DNA from: Alkalimonas sp.
Lineage (GTDB): Bacteria; Pseudomonadota; Gammaproteobacteria; Enterobacterales; Alteromonadaceae
Direction of reading: 5' to 3'
Assembly (NCBI GenBank): GCA_022565655.1
Contig: JAIUMG010000137.1
Span: 1 to 8,541 of the forward strand
DNA length: 8,541 nt
Shown here: one piece after another, positions 6,488 through 8,541 of the stretch
How positions within the stretch are numbered: the first letter of the stretch is position 1
How the letters are laid out: each line of letters begins with the position of its first letter
Position numbers and translations under genes: made by a program
The notes under the pieces: model-generated
Database searches by the model: none
What the model was told of the DNA's origin: nothing
Seen by the model: the letters and a program-made list of their open reading frames with translations, nothing else

Positions 6488-7878
6488 CCAATCATGATCC
6501 ATCCGCTGAGTAAAAACGCCAGTAAGGCCAGTAAGCCGCTGAACAGTGCATAAGGCAGCTGGGTTTTTACGTGTTCTAATAAGTCACACCCCGCCGCCAC
6601 CGAACTGACGGCGGTGGTATCGGAAATAGGGGAGCAATGGTCGCCAAAGACCCCGCCACTTAAAATGGCGGCTAGCACCAATTCTGGCGGTAGCCCCAGT
6701 ACCATGACCATTGGCATGCCTATCGGGATTAAAATGGCAAAGGTGCCCCAGGAGGTACCGGTGGTAAATGAAATTAAACCACCAGCGAGAAACAGCAAAG
6801 CCGGGATCAGAAAGAGTGGCATGGCATCGCTGACGATAGAGGCAATAAAATCACCGGTACCCAGTTGACGAAGGCTGGCACCAAGCGCCAGTGAGAGCAG
6901 CACGATGGTCACCAGTGGCAGCAGTTCATTCATGCCTTTAAAGCCAATACCAACCAGCTCTTTATGACTGAAACGACGGCTTATGAGCATCATGCTGTAG
7001 GCAACCAAGCAGGCGAGGGTAGTGGCATAGAGCACTGATTTCGAGCCAGAGCCATCAACCAGGCTGCCGTTGCCGGTCCACATCATAAAGCCAACCATAG
7101 CAAATACCAGCGTCAGCAGTGGCACCAGCATAAAAGACGGATGGCTGGGCGCGATTTCCAGCTCGGTGTGTTTATCCAATGTATTTAGATCGCGTTCAGA
7201 TTGACGCATCGGGCCATAGATCTTGCCGCTGATAATGGTAAACAACACCACCAACAGCGTGATGATGGCGTAAAAGTTAAACGGAATGGTCCCAATCAGC
7301 ACGGCTACGGTGCTTTTTTCCAGCGGGTACATGGCCACCAAGCCAAGAATATAAGCCCCCCAGCCATTAAGCAGGATTAAAATACAAATAGGAGCGCTGG
7401 TACTATCGATGATGTAGGCCAATCTGGCCCGACTCATTTTAAATTTATCGAATAAACCCCGGGCAGTAATACCAGCGGTCAGTGAGCTTAAGTTGGATTC
7501 AATAAACACCATGATACCAATAACAAAGGTTAGTAAACCGGTTTGGCGTTGATTGCGGGCAATGCCCTTTTTGACAAACATCTCTACCATGGCAGAGACA
7601 CCACCGGAATAGCGCATATAGGCCAAAACGGCACCAACCATTAACGAGAACATCAGCAGGCGGGCGTTGTCGGTAGAGGAGGTGACCCCAACAATGCGTT
7701 CCAGTGTTTGCACCGGGCCATCCAGCAGCGCACTGGCGATACCAAAATCACCGCCTTGCACTAACAAGAGCAGTTCAGCACTGCACAACGACACCAGTAA
7801 GGCCAGTATCACTTCTTTACGCCACAGCACCACGGCTATGGCAACTATCGCAGGTAGTATCGTCAGCCAATCAGACAA
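6484..7878 (-). CDS. NhaC-family Na+/H+ antiporter-like membrane transporter (TTG start)
   Basis: A 464-residue inner-membrane protein with many hydrophobic helices across its length and NhaC-family signatures: IDSTSAPI (157-164), TGTSWGTF (373-380) and GDHCSPISDTT (412-422). Members exchange Na+ for protons, and some use organic substrates such as malate/lactate, so the true substrate is open. The start is TTG at 7878-7876, supported by GGGGA 7 nt upstream; the frame upstream has no ATG before a stop at 7917-7915. The final TGA overlaps the dipeptidase ATG as ATGA, so the two proteins are made together. This neighbour hints that the transporter may handle an amino acid or dipeptide linked to cell-wall turnover, or supply ion balance; this is inference. 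A possible promoter lies at 7922-7951. Confidence 0.9.
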   Translation of the reverse strand: MSDWLTILPAIVAIAVVLWRKEVILALLVSLCSAELLLLVQGGDFGIASALLDGPVQTLERIVGVTSSTDNARLLMFSLMVGAVLAYMRYSGGVSAMVEMFVKKGIARNQRQTGLLTFVIGIMVFIESNLSSLTAGITARGLFDKFKMSRARLAYIIDSTSAPICILILLNGWGAYILGLVAMYPLEKSTVAVLIGTIPFNFYAIITLLVVLFTIISGKIYGPMRQSERDLNTLDKHTELEIAPSHPSFMLVPLLTLVFAMVGFMMWTGNGSLVDGSGSKSVLYATTLACLVAYSMMLISRRFSHKELVGIGFKGMNELLPLVTIVLLSLALGASLRQLGTGDFIASIVSDAMPLFLIPALLFLAGGLISFTTGTSWGTFAILIPIGMPMVMVLGLPPELVLAAILSGGVFGDHCSPISDTTAVSSVAAGCDLLEHVKTQLPYALFSGLLALLAFLLSGWIMIG

Positions 7879-7885
7879 AATAGCA

Positions 7886-7890
7886 TCCCC
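7886..7890 (-). promoter_or_regulatory. Ribosome binding site that decides the antiporter TTG start
   Basis: GGGGA on the minus strand is followed by a 7-nt spacer (TGCTATT) and then TTG. An ATG two bases into the site (GGGGATG) is in another frame and cannot start this protein. Confidence 0.6.
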
Positions 7891-7921
7891 ATGTATGGTT
7901 GTAATTTTACTAAATTATTCT

Positions 7922-7951
7922 TATTAAGCCTTGTGTAGAGGAATAAATCAA
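7922..7951 (-). promoter_or_regulatory. Possible sigma-70 promoter of the antiporter-dipeptidase unit
   Basis: On the minus strand, TTGATT (7951-7946) and TTAATA (7927-7922) are separated by 18 nt, about 45 nt upstream of the antiporter start. Both hexamers are partial matches, and the area is AT-rich, so other pairs (for example TAAAAT closer to the gene) are possible. Confidence 0.3.
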
Positions 7952-8076
7952 TATTCTTCTATTGATGCCAACGATTAATCGGCTAAGGCGGGCAGCTAAA
8001 ATCACTGTAGAGCAGTTATCAGCGCTTGTCATGCCCTGATTGGGGGGATCTATAGTATGTAAAACATCTTAGAATG

Positions 8077-8100
8077 AAAAAGGAGCAGCCAAGCTGCTCC
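8077..8100 (-). terminator. Rho-independent terminator of the OmpW-family gene
   Basis: On the minus strand a perfect 8-bp stem GGAGCAGC/GCTGCTCC with a 3-nt loop is followed by TTTTT. It lies 45 nt after the stop codon of the porin gene, in the correct orientation. Confidence 0.9.
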
Positions 8101-8144
8101 ACTATACAATCAGGTGAGTAGTAGGTGAGGAGGTTTGGAACAGC

Positions 8145-8541
8145 TTAGCGGAAGCTGTATCGCAGACCCACCATGATGATGGTTGGGTCGATGCTGACAT
8201 CAACCGGTTGCACACCAGCGCCGTTGATTTTCACCATCGCATCAGTATCAATATCCGCCCAAGCGATCATCGCATGCAGGCTCCAGTTGTCACTGACTTT
8301 GTAGTTAAAACCGGCCTGCAGTGCAACACCGACTGAGTTTTTCAGCGATAAAGACACGTCATCACTCGCTTGAGCGGCGCCGATGGCGACCAAGGTGTCT
8401 TTCAGTTCAGGTGCAGCTTTTTCTGAAAAGAACCAAGTGTAATTAACACCAGCGCCAACAAAAGGCCGGAAATCAGCATTCACGCTATTGAAGTTGTACT
8501 GTGCCAGTAAGGTTGGTGGCAGGTGCTTGGTTTTGCCTATA
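8145..8541 (-). CDS. OmpW-family outer membrane protein, C-terminal part (5' end off the right edge)
   Basis: The minus-strand frame runs from the window edge to a TAA at 8147-8145, giving 131 residues of a protein that is usually about 210-220 long. KHLPPTLLAQYNF, FRPFVGAGVNYTWFF and the closing strands (GFNYKVSDNWSLH, IIMVGLRYSF) are typical of the small eight-stranded OmpW beta-barrel, which gives passage to small hydrophobic molecules across the outer membrane. A GTG at 8483 could be mistaken for a start, but family similarity continues without a break upstream of it, so the gene begins outside the window. The last residue is Arg after Phe (RYSFR), whereas most barrels end in an aromatic residue. 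It has its own terminator and is not part of the antiporter operon. Confidence 0.9.
   Translation of the reverse strand, partial: IGKTKHLPPTLLAQYNFNSVNADFRPFVGAGVNYTWFFSEKAAPELKDTLVAIGAAQASDDVSLSLKNSVGVALQAGFNYKVSDNWSLHAMIAWADIDTDAMVKINGAGVQPVDVSIDPTIIMVGLRYSFR

Noticed and set aside
6488..6502. Upstream ATG of the dipeptidase giving five extra residues (MDHDW)
   Set aside because: The extra acidic residues would spoil the lipoprotein signal, while the ATG at 6487 gives MKK followed by a hydrophobic core and the typical ATGA overlap.
8481..8483. GTG as the start of the OmpW-like gene
   Set aside because: The frame stays open to the edge and encodes KHLPPTLLAQYNF, a conserved part of the barrel, so the gene continues beyond the window.

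Overview
The window looks like a piece of a Gammaproteobacterial chromosome. The evidence is an OmpW-type outer-membrane porin, a lipoprotein dipeptidase with a lipobox, a SulP-UspA gene pair, and a mixed, roughly balanced base composition. An Alteromonadales or Chromatiales relative such as a Rheinheimera-like bacterium would fit, but that placement is from general impression only.

Layout, left to right. (1) Positions 1-1954, minus strand: the first 651 residues of a large secreted protein that runs off the left edge. It has a signal peptide, two tandem repeats of about 140 residues, a choice-of-anchor-D/ASH-like beta domain, an Asp/Cys-rich linker and an unassigned C-terminal region. (2) Positions 1955-2176: a non-coding gap with two pairs of perfect 12-nt direct repeats. 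(3) Positions 2177-3148, plus: a SulP anion transporter lacking about its first 200 residues, including the first membrane helices. It is followed after 10 nt by an intact tandem-domain universal stress protein (3159-4013, plus). (4) Positions 4014-4213: the gap between convergent genes. It holds a simple hairpin and an unusual 112-nt palindromic element, with a long outer stem enclosing two hairpins that share the loop TCCC. (5) Positions 4214-5635, minus: an amidase-signature hydrolase with a TTG start. (6) Positions 5636-5776: a gap with a strong 14-bp hairpin and a small inverted repeat upstream of the amidase. (7) Positions 5777-7878, minus: a two-gene unit, an NhaC-family antiporter (also with a TTG start) translationally coupled by an ATGA overlap to a VanX/DdpX-like D-Ala-D-Ala dipeptidase lipoprotein. 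(8) Positions 8145-8541, minus: the C-terminal part of an OmpW-family porin with a clear rho-independent terminator.

How the genes may work together. The antiporter and dipeptidase almost certainly share a transcript, which suggests cell-wall peptide turnover linked to a cation-coupled transporter. The amidase lies downstream on the same strand but is separated by a strong hairpin, so it probably has its own promoter. The SulP remnant and UspA were an operon; after the truncation only the stress protein and the STAS-containing half remain. No tRNA, rRNA, CRISPR array, transposase or phage gene was seen. The most unexplained object is the palindromic element at 4090-4201; the truncated SulP with nearby short repeats is the next most interesting.
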